A stretch of 64,000 nucleotides of DNA from Terriglobia bacterium (GTDB taxonomy: Bacteria > Acidobacteriota > Terriglobia > Bryobacterales > Bryobacteraceae), in NCBI GenBank assembly GCA_025358575.1, contig JANYJA010000070.1, positions 28,753 to 92,752 on the forward strand. Direction: 5' to 3'. This document shows, piece after piece, positions 33,666 through 41,935 of this stretch (its first letter is position 1; each line of letters starts with the position of its first letter). The notes below the pieces were generated by a model. That model saw only the letters and a list, made by a program, of their open reading frames with translations. It did no database searches and had not been told where the DNA came from. The position numbers and the translations under genes were made by a program.

Positions 33666-35294
33666 ATGCGAAAGCTGAAACTCCTCACGTTAATCGCACT
33701 GAGCGCTGGAGTTGTGTGGGCGCAGGTCAAAGCCCCCGTTCCGCCTGAATTTCAGGACCTTTATTCGCTGTTGCAACGCAATCTCGATTACTTCGACGGC
33801 AAGCTTGCCGACCCTGGTAATTCGTCCGCCTATCCCGTCAATTTCGGTGCCGAGTTATACGCCGCGGACGCGGCTGGGCTAATGACAGGGCCCGGTTACT
33901 ATGACACTTTCGTAACGGCCTATCTCGATCGGCTTCAGGCGCTCGGTGTGAAATCGGTGAAAGTGGCGATCGGCTTTCCCATGCTTTACCGGCCATTTCA
34001 CGAAAATTTCCGGGGAAAACCGGGAGAATACGAAAAATATTTGGCGGTTTACAAACGCTTGGCCGATGACGTGCATCGGCGCGGACTCAAGCTGATCATG
34101 CACAGCCAATTAATCCATCCGATGAACGATCAACTCGGCGTCGGGCGATATTTTGCTAGTTTGGATTTCAACCAATATCAGGCTGGACGAAGCTCCGTGA
34201 TTCAGACTCTCGCGCGGGAATTAAAGCCCGACTATCTGATCATCCAAACCGAGCCCAGCACCGAATTCGGCGATACCCAAAAGAAGGAAATCGGCGATTT
34301 GAAGGGCGATATGGCCATGCTCAACCGGATTCTGGGAGATCTGCGCGCCGCCAACTTGCACACCATGGTTGTGGGTGCGGGAATCGGCACGTGGCAGCCG
34401 AAATTCGCGGACTGGCTGGACGCGCTGGTCCACCTAAGCGAACTCGACCTGCTCGATATTCATATTTATCCCATTGCGCACCGGGGTCCGGTCAGTCTGA
34501 TGACACGCATCCTCGATATGGCCGACGCAGCTCGCGCCAACGGTAAAAAAGTGGGAATGAGTGAAGCCTGGGCCTACAAACAGAGAGACGAAGAGATGGT
34601 TCCCGGCCGTATGACTCCCACCGACATCTACGCGCGCGACGCCTACAGTTTTTGGGCTCCCGTTGACCAGGAGTTCATGCGCCTGATTGTTAAGTTCGCG
34701 CGGGTGAAGCAACTAGAGTACGTCTCCTTCTTCAATGACAAATATTTCTTCACGAATCTGGATTACGATCAGGTCAAGAATGACGGCTGCGGGAACGATC
34801 GCCACCCGTGCACGGGTGGTGAAATTGAGCAGCTCTCTAACCGAGCACTTCAGCAGGCACTAAAGTCCCAGAAATTCACGGAAACGGGCCTTTACTATAA
34901 GCGGCTCATTTCGACGGCCGGTGGGCTTCCGGCGGAAACGCCAATGAGCGAGCCACGCACGGTTGGCAGCGCGTCGCCGGACGGCAAATGGGTATCCGAC
35001 TTCCCGTTGCCGGGTGGGCGCAAAGGCACGGCGCACATGACCATGAACCTGCGGGTCGACGGCAACCGCATAAGCGGCACCATCCGCACGGAGGCCGGGC
35101 GCTTCAAAGTGTCAAAAGAAATTCAGGACGGTAAAATCGACGGCAACCGGTTTACTTTCACCACCACCGAAAACAGCCGAAACGGCGGGATGACGCTTCA
35201 GTGGGAAGGAACCATAGACGGCGACACGATCAGCGGGACGCGCAAACCCGAAGGGTCGTCCCAAGGCTTCCCATTCACGGCGCGGCGCCCTTAG
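33666..35294 (+). CDS. secreted glycoside hydrolase-like protein
   Basis: 542 residues with signal peptide MRKLKLLTLIALSAGVVWAQ. The body (residues ~30-400) has a TIM-barrel-like alternation and two acidic residues at positions expected for a glycosidase of clan A: IIQTEPSTEFG (mid-barrel) and KVGMSEAWAYK (late). YPIAHRGPVSLM and LLDIHIY lie at strand ends. The last ~85 residues form a separate beta domain (LRVDGNRISGTIRTEAGRF then DGNRFTFT) like the small C-terminal domain seen in acidobacterial secreted enzymes. I chose ATG 33666; no SD precedes it. The exact family is not recognised and the substrate is unknown. Confidence 0.6.
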   Translation: MRKLKLLTLIALSAGVVWAQVKAPVPPEFQDLYSLLQRNLDYFDGKLADPGNSSAYPVNFGAELYAADAAGLMTGPGYYDTFVTAYLDRLQALGVKSVKVAIGFPMLYRPFHENFRGKPGEYEKYLAVYKRLADDVHRRGLKLIMHSQLIHPMNDQLGVGRYFASLDFNQYQAGRSSVIQTLARELKPDYLIIQTEPSTEFGDTQKKEIGDLKGDMAMLNRILGDLRAANLHTMVVGAGIGTWQPKFADWLDALVHLSELDLLDIHIYPIAHRGPVSLMTRILDMADAARANGKKVGMSEAWAYKQRDEEMVPGRMTPTDIYARDAYSFWAPVDQEFMRLIVKFARVKQLEYVSFFNDKYFFTNLDYDQVKNDGCGNDRHPCTGGEIEQLSNRALQQALKSQKFTETGLYYKRLISTAGGLPAETPMSEPRTVGSASPDGKWVSDFPLPGGRKGTAHMTMNLRVDGNRISGTIRTEAGRFKVSKEIQDGKIDGNRFTFTTTENSRNGGMTLQWEGTIDGDTISGTRKPEGSSQGFPFTARRP

Positions 35295-35330
35295 CTGCTC
35301 AGTGACAGCTATTCCACCGCACCTCGGCCG

Positions 35331-35804
35331 CTACTTGTTATCCGGGAACGCGACGCCTCGCGCCGTGTCCGCCTTCAATGACAGCAGCCGCTTGTGTGTC
35401 TCCTGAATCTGATGCCACTGCTTCTCCACCAAGCTCCGCGATTCTCCTGGAAGATTTCCATCCGCCACGCGCTCAAACGCCGCAACCGCAGAATCGTCAC
35501 CTGTTTCGCAAGCCGCCACAATCGCCCCGGCATCCCCTCCAGTCAATGCCGATTTCAAATCCACCCATCCGCGATGAAGCGCCCCCGAAAGCGTGCCGGA
35601 GTGCACCGGAGTACCTCCCAGCCGCTCCACTTCAGCCCGCAGATCTTTCGCAAACTTCGCGCGCTGGTGGCCGATTTTTTCGAATTCCGTGCCAAGCTCC
35701 GAATTGTTGATGTGGGCGGCGGCATTCCGAAAGCCCTCCTCGCCGTCATAGCAGACGTGGATCAAGCCATTCAGCTCATCCACGATTCTTTGATGGTCAT
35801 TCAT
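35331..35804 (-). CDS. PA2169-like four-helix-bundle protein (DUF2383)
   Basis: 157 residues. The ferritin-like helical bundle of the PA2169 family is recognised by the start MNDHQRIVDELNGLIHVCYD and by GFRNAAAHINN, HQRAKFAKDLRAEVERLGG and LVEKQWHQIQETHKRL. The function is unknown; members often respond to stress and can carry metal-binding residues. There is no signal peptide. It is encoded just downstream of rpoD on the same strand (21-bp gap) and may be co-transcribed. The plus-strand glycosidase-like gene ends 36 bp away. Confidence 0.78.
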   Translation of the reverse strand: MNDHQRIVDELNGLIHVCYDGEEGFRNAAAHINNSELGTEFEKIGHQRAKFAKDLRAEVERLGGTPVHSGTLSGALHRGWVDLKSALTGGDAGAIVAACETGDDSAVAAFERVADGNLPGESRSLVEKQWHQIQETHKRLLSLKADTARGVAFPDNK

Positions 35805-35825
35805 TCCGAATGCGGACCAATCGGA

Positions 35826-37355
35826 CTAGCGGGCGGCCATCAGTGCGCGGAGGCGTCGGGCTCGCTCAGGAGCGCGAAGTTGCCGCAGTGCCTTGGCTTC
35901 GATTTGACGAATTCGCTCGCGCGTGACGTCGAACTCCTGCCCGATTTCCTCAAGCGTGTGCTCGCGTTCGCAGCCGATCCCAAAGCGCAGTCGAATGACC
36001 TTTTCCTCTTTCGGGGAAAGCGTCTTTAAAATACCGGCCGTCTCGTCGCGAACGTTGGATTCGATAACGGCGTCCACCGGCGAGCCCACCCATCGATCCT
36101 CGATCAAATCTCCCAGCGCGGATTCGCCATCCCGGCCCACCGGCGTTTCCAGGGAAACCGGGTCGCGTGAAATGGTCTTGAGCTTCTGAACCTTTTCCAC
36201 CGGGATATCCATCCGCCGCCCGATTTCGTCGTTGGTGGGAGTGCGCCCGAGTTCCTTCTCCAGTTCGCGCGAAGCCCGCAGGAACTTGTTCATGCTCTCG
36301 TTCATGTGAACGGGAATTCGGATAGTGCGGGACTGATCGGCAATCGCGCGGGTAATCGCCTGCCGGATCCACCACGTAGCGTAGGTTGAGAATTTGTAGC
36401 CGCGGCGATATTCGAACTTGTCGGCGGCACGCATCAGGCCGATATTGCCTTCCTGAATTAGGTCCAGAAGATGAAGTCCGCGGTTCACGTACTTCTTTGC
36501 GACCGAGACAACCAGACGAAGATTCGCCTCAACTAAATCCTTCTTGGCTCGCTCGGCTTCCTGCTCGCCCTGCCGGATGACCGTCAGAGTGTGTTTCAGT
36601 TCGGTGAGAGAAGCTCCTGCAATCTGCTCGCGCTTGCGAATCTCGCGGCGCAACTCGCGCACGCGATTCTGCGCCGCCGCACCGCCGCGAGCCTCAGTCT
36701 TGCGCAGTTCACGATCAAGATGGCCCAGTTCTTCAACCACCTGCTCGATTTCCTTGCTGAAATCTTTCCACTTGCGAAGCAGGAACGGCGTCCGGCGAAT
36801 CGCTTGAGAAGTCTCCACGCGTGCTCGCGCCAGTCTCGCCGCGATACGCTTGCGCGGTTTCTTGTTGCTCAGCGGCGCGGATTCGAGCTTCTCGGCCAAC
36901 TGCTGCTGTTTCTTGTGAAAATTTACGACATCCAGAAAGAACTGCGTCAGATCGTCGCGGCGTCGGGTGTCGGCTACCGCACCCTCTTCCAAGTCGCCTA
37001 AATCCACTACATTTTCAAGGTCATCGACTCCCGTACGAATATTTTCAGCAAGCTCCAGCACGGCCAGCTGCACCAGCGCCGAACGGCTGATTGCTTTCTG
37101 CATGCGCAGCTTGCCGCGTTCCATCCGGCGGGCCAAATTCACTTCGCCTTCGCGCGTCAACAGCGGCACCGCGCCCATTTCGCGCAGATAAACACGAACT
37201 GGATCGTCGGTGTAAATCGACTCTTCCACAGGTTGCTGCGGATGAAGGAAATCAGGCTCCTGCGCGGCCTCCGGATCGAAGAATTTGGTCGCTTCCTCGT
37301 CGAAATTGATGCTCAGCGGGCTCTCGTTTAAAAATTGATCTTCAAAGTTGTCCAA
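35826..37355 (-). CDS. rpoD: RNA polymerase primary sigma factor (sigma-70)
   Basis: 509 residues. It has region 1.2 ([19 protein letters not shown]), a charged non-conserved stretch, and regions 2.1-2.4 with [30 protein letters not shown] and [15 protein letters not shown]. Region 3 follows, then region 4 with the helix-turn-helix [20 protein letters not shown]. This is the housekeeping sigma that recognises TTGACA/TATAAT promoters, in line with several such promoters seen here. Initiation appears to be TTG with a GGTGAG-like SD. The 210-bp upstream region holds an 8-bp-stem hairpin. The C-terminus ends in an Arg-rich tail ([13 protein letters not shown]), a minor family variant. Confidence 0.95.
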   Translation of the reverse strand: MDNFEDQFLNESPLSINFDEEATKFFDPEAAQEPDFLHPQQPVEESIYTDDPVRVYLREMGAVPLLTREGEVNLARRMERGKLRMQKAISRSALVQLAVLELAENIRTGVDDLENVVDLGDLEEGAVADTRRRDDLTQFFLDVVNFHKKQQQLAEKLESAPLSNKKPRKRIAARLARARVETSQAIRRTPFLLRKWKDFSKEIEQVVEELGHLDRELRKTEARGGAAAQNRVRELRREIRKREQIAGASLTELKHTLTVIRQGEQEAERAKKDLVEANLRLVVSVAKKYVNRGLHLLDLIQEGNIGLMRAADKFEYRRGYKFSTYATWWIRQAITRAIADQSRTIRIPVHMNESMNKFLRASRELEKELGRTPTNDEIGRRMDIPVEKVQKLKTISRDPVSLETPVGRDGESALGDLIEDRWVGSPVDAVIESNVRDETAGILKTLSPKEEKVIRLRFGIGCEREHTLEEIGQEFDVTRERIRQIEAKALRQLRAPERARRLRALMAAR

Positions 37356-37457
37356 CCGACACTCACCTTCCCCAATAAATTGCGGCTAACTTCTTTCCTC
37401 TGTGGTAGTTGGGATACGAATTTGAACGACCGGAAAAAACGCCCGCGCCAATGACAA

Positions 37458-37484
37458 TTCAATCCGGCAAGAAGCTGGATTGAA
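37458..37484. other. hairpin in the rpoD upstream region
   Basis: TTCAATCC (37458-37465) and GGATTGAA (37477-37484) form an 8-bp stem with an 11-nt loop, about 100 bp upstream of the rpoD start. No T-run follows on the minus strand. It may influence rpoD message structure, or it may be chance. Confidence 0.3.
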
Positions 37485-37570
37485 CTAAGCATAGCATAAA
37501 AGTGGAACAAGTTAGCCCTATTTTAACTGATGTGCAAACGTCTGCCAGGTTTCAAACTAAGCCCGATTCA

Positions 37571-37605
37571 GAAGGTTGAAAAAGGGTTAGAACTCTTCAA
37601 CCTTC
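37571..37605. terminator. 10-bp-stem hairpin downstream of nrdR
   Basis: GAAGGTTGAA (37571-37580) and TTCAACCTTC (37596-37605) pair perfectly around 15 nt, 16 bp after the nrdR stop on the minus strand. It could end nrdR transcripts before rpoD. No T-tract follows the stem, so termination is uncertain. Confidence 0.4.
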
Positions 37606-37620
37606 AATTACTTAGACGCA

Positions 37621-38082
37621 TTATGGGGACTTTTGGCGCATCAGATTTTTGAGCTCATTGAAGAAAGCCTGCTCGTCCTGAAAATCACGGTAAACGGACG
37701 CAAAACGGACGTACGCAATCTTATCGATATCCCGCAAACTATCCATCAATAGTTCTCCTATTTCCGTGGTGGAGATTTCCCGGTCCGGGGAATCGGTCAC
37801 GCGCGCTTCCACTTCGTTCACCAGCGTAGAGAGTTTGGCCATGCTGATCGGCCGCTTCTCAGCAGATTTCAGCAGCCCCGCCAGCACCTTTTGCCGGTCG
37901 AACTTCTCCCGCCGGCCGTCCTTTTTGACCACCATATAAGGAACCTCGTCGATCCGTTCATAGGTGGTAAACCGTTTTTCGCAAGCCAGGCACTGGCGCC
38001 GCCGCCGGATGGCTTCGCCTTCCTTGCTTTCGCGCGAATCGATCACCTTATCTTCGAGGTGTCCGCAAAACGGGCAATTCAT
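37621..38082 (-). CDS. nrdR: transcriptional repressor NrdR
   Basis: 153 residues. An N-terminal zinc ribbon (MNCPFCGHLEDKVIDSRES, then QCLACEKRFTTYERI) is followed by an ATP-cone (PYMVVKKDGRREKFDRQKVL, residues ~48-140). It represses ribonucleotide reductase genes when (d)ATP levels demand. NrdR is a short, very conserved protein and this length is standard. The gene is just upstream of rpoD in transcription order, with a hairpin between. No ribonucleotide reductase gene is in the window, so its target sites would be elsewhere. Confidence 0.95.
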   Translation of the reverse strand: MNCPFCGHLEDKVIDSRESKEGEAIRRRRQCLACEKRFTTYERIDEVPYMVVKKDGRREKFDRQKVLAGLLKSAEKRPISMAKLSTLVNEVEARVTDSPDREISTTEIGELLMDSLRDIDKIAYVRFASVYRDFQDEQAFFNELKNLMRQKSP

Positions 38083-38135
38083 GAGTGATAGGACAGCATA
38101 ACGCGATTCTCACGCCAAAACAGACTCAAACCCTA

Positions 38136-38163
38136 TTGACTCCGGAAAAAATGAACCTATTAT
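38136..38163 (+). promoter_or_regulatory. candidate sigma-70 promoter of the ECF sigma operon
   Basis: TTGACT (38136-38141, 5 of 6) and TATTAT (38158-38163, 5 of 6) are 16 bp apart. The start would fall near 38170, about 38 nt before ATG. The sites match a housekeeping promoter, so the ECF operon need not depend on its own sigma factor. Confidence 0.6.
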
Positions 38164-38207
38164 GGGAAAGCCTCGTTACTTGAAATGGAAGGGGATGCGA
38201 GGCGAAT

Positions 38208-38843
38208 ATGGCGACCGCGGTAATGGCACCGGTTCTGGCTGTGATCGAGAGCCGCCAAGGGATGAACCGAATCGGCTTGGATCCTGACTGCACACTGATC
38301 GAGCGCTGCCTGTCCGGCGATGACACCGCCTGGGACGAGCTGGTGCGTACTCACACCCGCCGCGTCTATAGCATCTGCTACCGGTTTACCAATAATGAGC
38401 AGGAAGCACAGGATCTCACCCAGGAAGTTTTCCTCCGTATCTTCAAGACAGCTAAGAGTTTTCGCGCACAAGAAGGCTCGTTTGTCACCTGGATGGCACG
38501 CGTCACCAGGAACCTGCTGATCGACAACTATCGCCGCAATCGCCACGAAAGAATCACCGATTCCATCGAAGATCAGCTTCCCATGCTGGAAGAAAAATTG
38601 ACCGCCGGGTCGCGCCCCGACAGCATCATTGTGGGCCGCGAGGCCAGCGAAATCCTGCAAGCGGCCCTGCAGCGACTCTCTCCCGAACTGCGCGAGACTG
38701 TGATTCTTCGCGACTTGCAGGAGTTGGATTATAAAGAAATAGCTCAGGTGCTGACAATTCCCGAAGGCACCGTAAAATCGAGGCTAAACCGGGGACGGGC
38801 GGAACTGGCGCGTATTTTGCGCAAACAGAAGGCTCTGGTATGA
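38208..38843 (+). CDS. ECF-type RNA polymerase sigma factor (RpoE-like)
   Basis: 211 residues. Region 2 contains DELVRTHTRRVYSICYRFTN, DLTQEVFLRIFKT and VTWMARVTRNLLIDNYRRN. Region 4 contains LSPELRETVILRDLQELDYK with the helix-turn-helix EIAQVLTIPEGTVKSRLNRG. An SD (GAGG, 5 nt) supports ATG 38208. The downstream anti-sigma gene overlaps by 4 bp, a classic ECF/anti-sigma pair. The N-terminus is slightly long (~30 residues before region 2), so a start at the later Met (GMNRIG) cannot be excluded. The signal that releases it from its anti-sigma is not known. Confidence 0.9.
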   Translation: MATAVMAPVLAVIESRQGMNRIGLDPDCTLIERCLSGDDTAWDELVRTHTRRVYSICYRFTNNEQEAQDLTQEVFLRIFKTAKSFRAQEGSFVTWMARVTRNLLIDNYRRNRHERITDSIEDQLPMLEEKLTAGSRPDSIIVGREASEILQAALQRLSPELRETVILRDLQELDYKEIAQVLTIPEGTVKSRLNRGRAELARILRKQKALV

Positions 38844-39535
38844 ATCCTCTGACTTGCGCTGAATTCGACGCTTTGCTGTGCGACTACCTCGACGGCGCGG
38901 TGGATCTCCGCCAGAGAGCGCTCTTGGAATCGCATATAGCTGAGTGCTCGGAGTGCGCGGAACTGGCGCGCGATGCCGGTGCCGCCATCGCTTTTATCGA
39001 TCGAACCTCGGAAGTCGATGTCCCGCAGCAATTGGTCACCAAAATTCTCTACCAGATACCGACCAAAATGAGCGGCCGCTTGGCCAGTCGCAAGGGCGTT
39101 CGCGGATGGTTCAACCGGCTCCTTGAGCCAGTCCTGCAGCCGCGGTACGTAATGGGCGCGATGCTGACCATCCTCTCGCTGGCCATGATGACCCGATGCG
39201 CGGGCGCCTCCGACCATCCGCTGAACGCTTCCGACCTCGACCCGGTAAGACTATGGACCGCCCTGGACGATCGCGTGCACCGCACCTGGGAGCGCACCGT
39301 AAAGACCTATGAAAGCATGCGGCTGGTCTATGAAGTCCAGACCCGGTTGCGCGAGTGGAAGACCCAGCAACCCGAGGATGAAGCCGGTTTAGCGGAGAAT
39401 CCAGCGGGCGTAAAAGGACAGGCAAGTTCTAAGAACGACGCGCGGCGATTGCCGCTGCGCGCGCCGCAGGCTGGTGGAGTGGCGGCTGGAAGTTCCGGAA
39501 ATACGGCAGGTTCGGCACCGCGGAGCACGCGATAG
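38840..39535 (+). CDS. anti-sigma factor with zf-HC2 domain
   Basis: 231 residues. A zinc-binding anti-sigma motif H32-x3-C36-x2-C39 (SHIAECSECAELAR) lies in the N-terminal domain. One membrane span follows (YVMGAMLTILSLAMM, residues ~103-117) and then an extracytoplasmic tail. It should sequester the sigma factor encoded just upstream (ATGA overlap) and release it on a signal. The tail is Gly/Ser/Arg-rich at its very end, without a known sensor. The Cys/His set is typical of the RsrA/ChrR-like zinc anti-sigma family. Confidence 0.85.
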   Translation: MNPLTCAEFDALLCDYLDGAVDLRQRALLESHIAECSECAELARDAGAAIAFIDRTSEVDVPQQLVTKILYQIPTKMSGRLASRKGVRGWFNRLLEPVLQPRYVMGAMLTILSLAMMTRCAGASDHPLNASDLDPVRLWTALDDRVHRTWERTVKTYESMRLVYEVQTRLREWKTQQPEDEAGLAENPAGVKGQASSKNDARRLPLRAPQAGGVAAGSSGNTAGSAPRSTR

Positions 39536-39586
39536 CCGGCCTGTTGAGACAGTATGAGCCGCCGATGCGACTCGAAGAGGATAACT

Positions 39587-40291
39587 ATGAATTGCGTAAA
39601 TCATCCTGAAGTGCCGGTCGCGGCATATTGCCGCGTTTGCGGTAAAGGCCTCTGCGCCGAGTGTCGCCGTTTCGCCCTGGGAACCGTCTATTGCGATGAG
39701 CATCTGCCTGTCCCGGCGGCTGGCGCACCCGGCGCTGCCCGGCCCGTTGATCCCTTGTATCCCGACTCCCCGTTTACTTCTCCCGGATACGTCACTCCCT
39801 CCGGCCTCAACAGCTCGCACCCCGGGCTCGCGCTTATGCTTGGATTCATCCCTGGGGTGGGAGCAATTTATAACGGACAATATGCGAAAGGCCTGATTCA
39901 CGCCGTCGTATTCGGCCTGCTTGTTAGCATCGTCAGCTCCGGCTCCACACGCGGATGGGAGCCGCTCTTCGGCATTCTCATCGCAGTCTGGGTGTTCTAC
40001 ATGGCATTTGAGGCCTATCACACCGCCCGCAAGCGCCGCGATGGCGAGACTGTAGATGAGTTTTCCAGCCTGATCGACCTGCAATCCAGCCGCACCGGTT
40101 TCCCGGTAGGCGCGGTGCTGCTCATCGGACTCGGCTTCCTGTTGCTGCTCACTACCACTGATTACCTGCCGATCGAACGCATTATCCGGTTCTGGCCCGT
40201 GCTTGTCATCCTGCTCGGAGTCTACCTGCTGTATAGCCGCATGGAAAATCGCGCGGCTTTAGCCAAGGAGGCTCGCAATGAACGCCGATAG
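39587..40291 (+). CDS. B-box zinc-finger membrane protein
   Basis: 234 residues. A B-box-like zinc finger at the N-terminus (CVNHPEVPVAAYCRVCGKGL with more Cys/His after) precedes about four hydrophobic spans. These include LALMLGFIPGVGAIYNGQY, GLLVSIVSS, PLFGILIAVWVFYMAF and the pair GFPVGAVLLIGLGFLLLL/FWPVLVILLGVYLL. The last pair resembles the LiaF/LiaI-type TM unit (DUF5668). I chose ATG 39587 because GAGG lies 6 nt upstream. The frame could start 33 nt earlier, but that lacks an SD. It sits downstream of the ECF/anti-sigma pair and upstream of related membrane genes, suggesting an envelope-stress module. Confidence 0.72.
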   Translation: MNCVNHPEVPVAAYCRVCGKGLCAECRRFALGTVYCDEHLPVPAAGAPGAARPVDPLYPDSPFTSPGYVTPSGLNSSHPGLALMLGFIPGVGAIYNGQYAKGLIHAVVFGLLVSIVSSGSTRGWEPLFGILIAVWVFYMAFEAYHTARKRRDGETVDEFSSLIDLQSSRTGFPVGAVLLIGLGFLLLLTTTDYLPIERIIRFWPVLVILLGVYLLYSRMENRAALAKEARNERR

Positions 40292-40511
40292 CGCCGCCCT
40301 TATTCGAGCCGTCCGGGGGCCCATCATGATGATCACGGTAGGCATTCTATTCGCCATGGATATCTTCACACGCTTCAGCTTCCAGGAGACGTGGCCCGCT
40401 ATCCTCATTGTTCTGGGAGTTTTGGGACTGGCTTTTCGCGCGGGTTCACGCCCCCGCGTGGCAGTGGGCGGCGTTCCGCCCGCGCCATCCTCTCAAGGGG
40501 GCATGCGATGA
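40278..40511 (+). CDS. small LiaF/LiaI-like (DUF5668) membrane protein
   Basis: 77 residues with two spans (GPIMMITVGILFAMDIF and WPAILIVLGVLGLAFRA), as in the TM pair of LiaI/LiaF proteins. A strong SD (AAGGAGG, 6 nt) precedes ATG. The start lies inside the end of the upstream gene (14 bp overlap) and the end overlaps the next gene (ATGA), so translation is coupled. In Bacillus LiaF modulates a cell-envelope two-component system. Here the role is likely envelope stress control, inferred from context. Confidence 0.7.
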   Translation: MNADSAALIRAVRGPIMMITVGILFAMDIFTRFSFQETWPAILIVLGVLGLAFRAGSRPRVAVGGVPPAPSSQGGMR

Positions 40512-41932
40512 GAAACCGTTCGATTGCGGGACCGTTGGTCCTCGTGCTCATCGGCGTTTTATTCCTGGTCAACAATCTTCGCCCGGAACTGTCGGCGGTG
40601 CGTCTGATTCTCAGTTACTGGCCTTTCCTTCTGATCGCTTTCGGTGTGGTTCGCCTGCTCGAAGTGCTGGTTGATGCCGGGCGCGGCAAGCCTCTTCCCC
40701 AGCGCGGCATTTCAGGCGGACAAATAGTTCTGCTGGTGCTGGTTTGCTTGCTTCTGTACTCAATCGGCCGCCCCGGGCATTACGTTCATTTCGCCAACCT
40801 TGAAAATGGCGGCATCGACTTGTTCGGAGAGCAGTTTGACTATCCCGTTTCCGCTCATAGCGACACGGCCGGTGCCACTAAATTGGTGCTGGATAACTTG
40901 CGCGGCAATTTGACCATCACCGGCACCGACGGGACCAGCGTGTTAGTTGAAGGGCGCAAACTGATTCGCGCCTATAACAAGTCGGATGCGGACCAAGCCG
41001 ACCGTGTCAGCCAGATTCATCTTGTGCGTGAAGGCGATCAGTTAGTTATTAAAGGAGAGCTCGGGACGGGCGTGACAATGCCTCAGATGCCCGACCTCCC
41101 TGACATGCCCAATATGGGTAACAGGCATCCCCGGATCATCCGGCTAGGCAACTTCGGAATCGACCATCGCTTTTCGACCGATCTGGAAATCAAGGTGCCC
41201 CGCGGCATGTCGGTGGAATCCCGCGGACGCCAAGGCGACCTCACTATCAACGCGATCAATGGCTCGGTCGATATTTCTAATGCGCGCGGCGACGTCCGGC
41301 TGAATGAAATCGGAGGTGATGCCAAGGTGGAATCCAACCGCAGCAACCTCGTGCGCGCCGTGGACATGAAGGGGAGCCTCGATTTGCATGGCCGCGGCAC
41401 CGATATCGTGCTCGAGAATATAGCTGGTCAGGTGACCATCGAGGGCAACTATTCCGGCACGCTTGAATTTAAAAAGCTGGCCAAGGCGCTTCGCTTTCAC
41501 GCCGATCAGGCTGAGCTGACTTTGGAAAATCTGCCCGGAAGCATCACCATGGATCTGGGCGATTTCCGCGCAACCAATGTTGGCGGTCCCATGCGCTTCG
41601 TCACTAAATCCAGAGATGTTCACGTGGAAGATTTCACCAACTCGCTAGAAGTTGAACTCGACCACGGCGACGTGGAAGTGAAAGCTTCCCGCACACCCTT
41701 GGGCAAGATCGATGTGCACTCGCAGAACGGCAACATTGACTTAGCGCTCCCCGAGCGCGCTGAATTCGATCTGAAGGCCAGCTCGTCCCAGGGTGAAGCA
41801 ACCAACGATTACGGCCCCGCCGTCACCATGGAGACGGAAGGCCGCTCTGCATCGCTCAAGAGCGCGCAGCCCAAAGGCACGTCGGTAGTGGCCACCACCG
41901 ACCGCGGCTCCATCACGGTGCGCAAGAACTAG
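40508..41932 (+). CDS. LiaF-like TM plus DUF4097-like beta-repeat protein
   Basis: 474 residues. Two or three N-terminal spans (RSIAGPLVLVLIGVLFLVNN, WPFLLIAFGVVRLLEVL and IVLLVLVCLLLYSIGR) are followed by ~350 residues of short repeated beta strands. Examples are DLTINAINGSVDISNARGDV, KVESNRSNLVRAVDMKGSL and ITIEGNYSGTLEFKKLAK-like runs, the pattern of DUF4097 parallel beta repeats. ATG 40508 overlaps the upstream stop, with GGGGG 6 nt before it. An open frame continuing to 40391 is inside the upstream gene. It is the last gene of the ECF operon. Its role is unknown, perhaps adhesin-like or sensor-like at the envelope. Confidence 0.78.
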   Translation: MRNRSIAGPLVLVLIGVLFLVNNLRPELSAVRLILSYWPFLLIAFGVVRLLEVLVDAGRGKPLPQRGISGGQIVLLVLVCLLLYSIGRPGHYVHFANLENGGIDLFGEQFDYPVSAHSDTAGATKLVLDNLRGNLTITGTDGTSVLVEGRKLIRAYNKSDADQADRVSQIHLVREGDQLVIKGELGTGVTMPQMPDLPDMPNMGNRHPRIIRLGNFGIDHRFSTDLEIKVPRGMSVESRGRQGDLTINAINGSVDISNARGDVRLNEIGGDAKVESNRSNLVRAVDMKGSLDLHGRGTDIVLENIAGQVTIEGNYSGTLEFKKLAKALRFHADQAELTLENLPGSITMDLGDFRATNVGGPMRFVTKSRDVHVEDFTNSLEVELDHGDVEVKASRTPLGKIDVHSQNGNIDLALPERAEFDLKASSSQGEATNDYGPAVTMETEGRSASLKSAQPKGTSVVATTDRGSITVRKN

Positions 41933-41935
41933 GGC

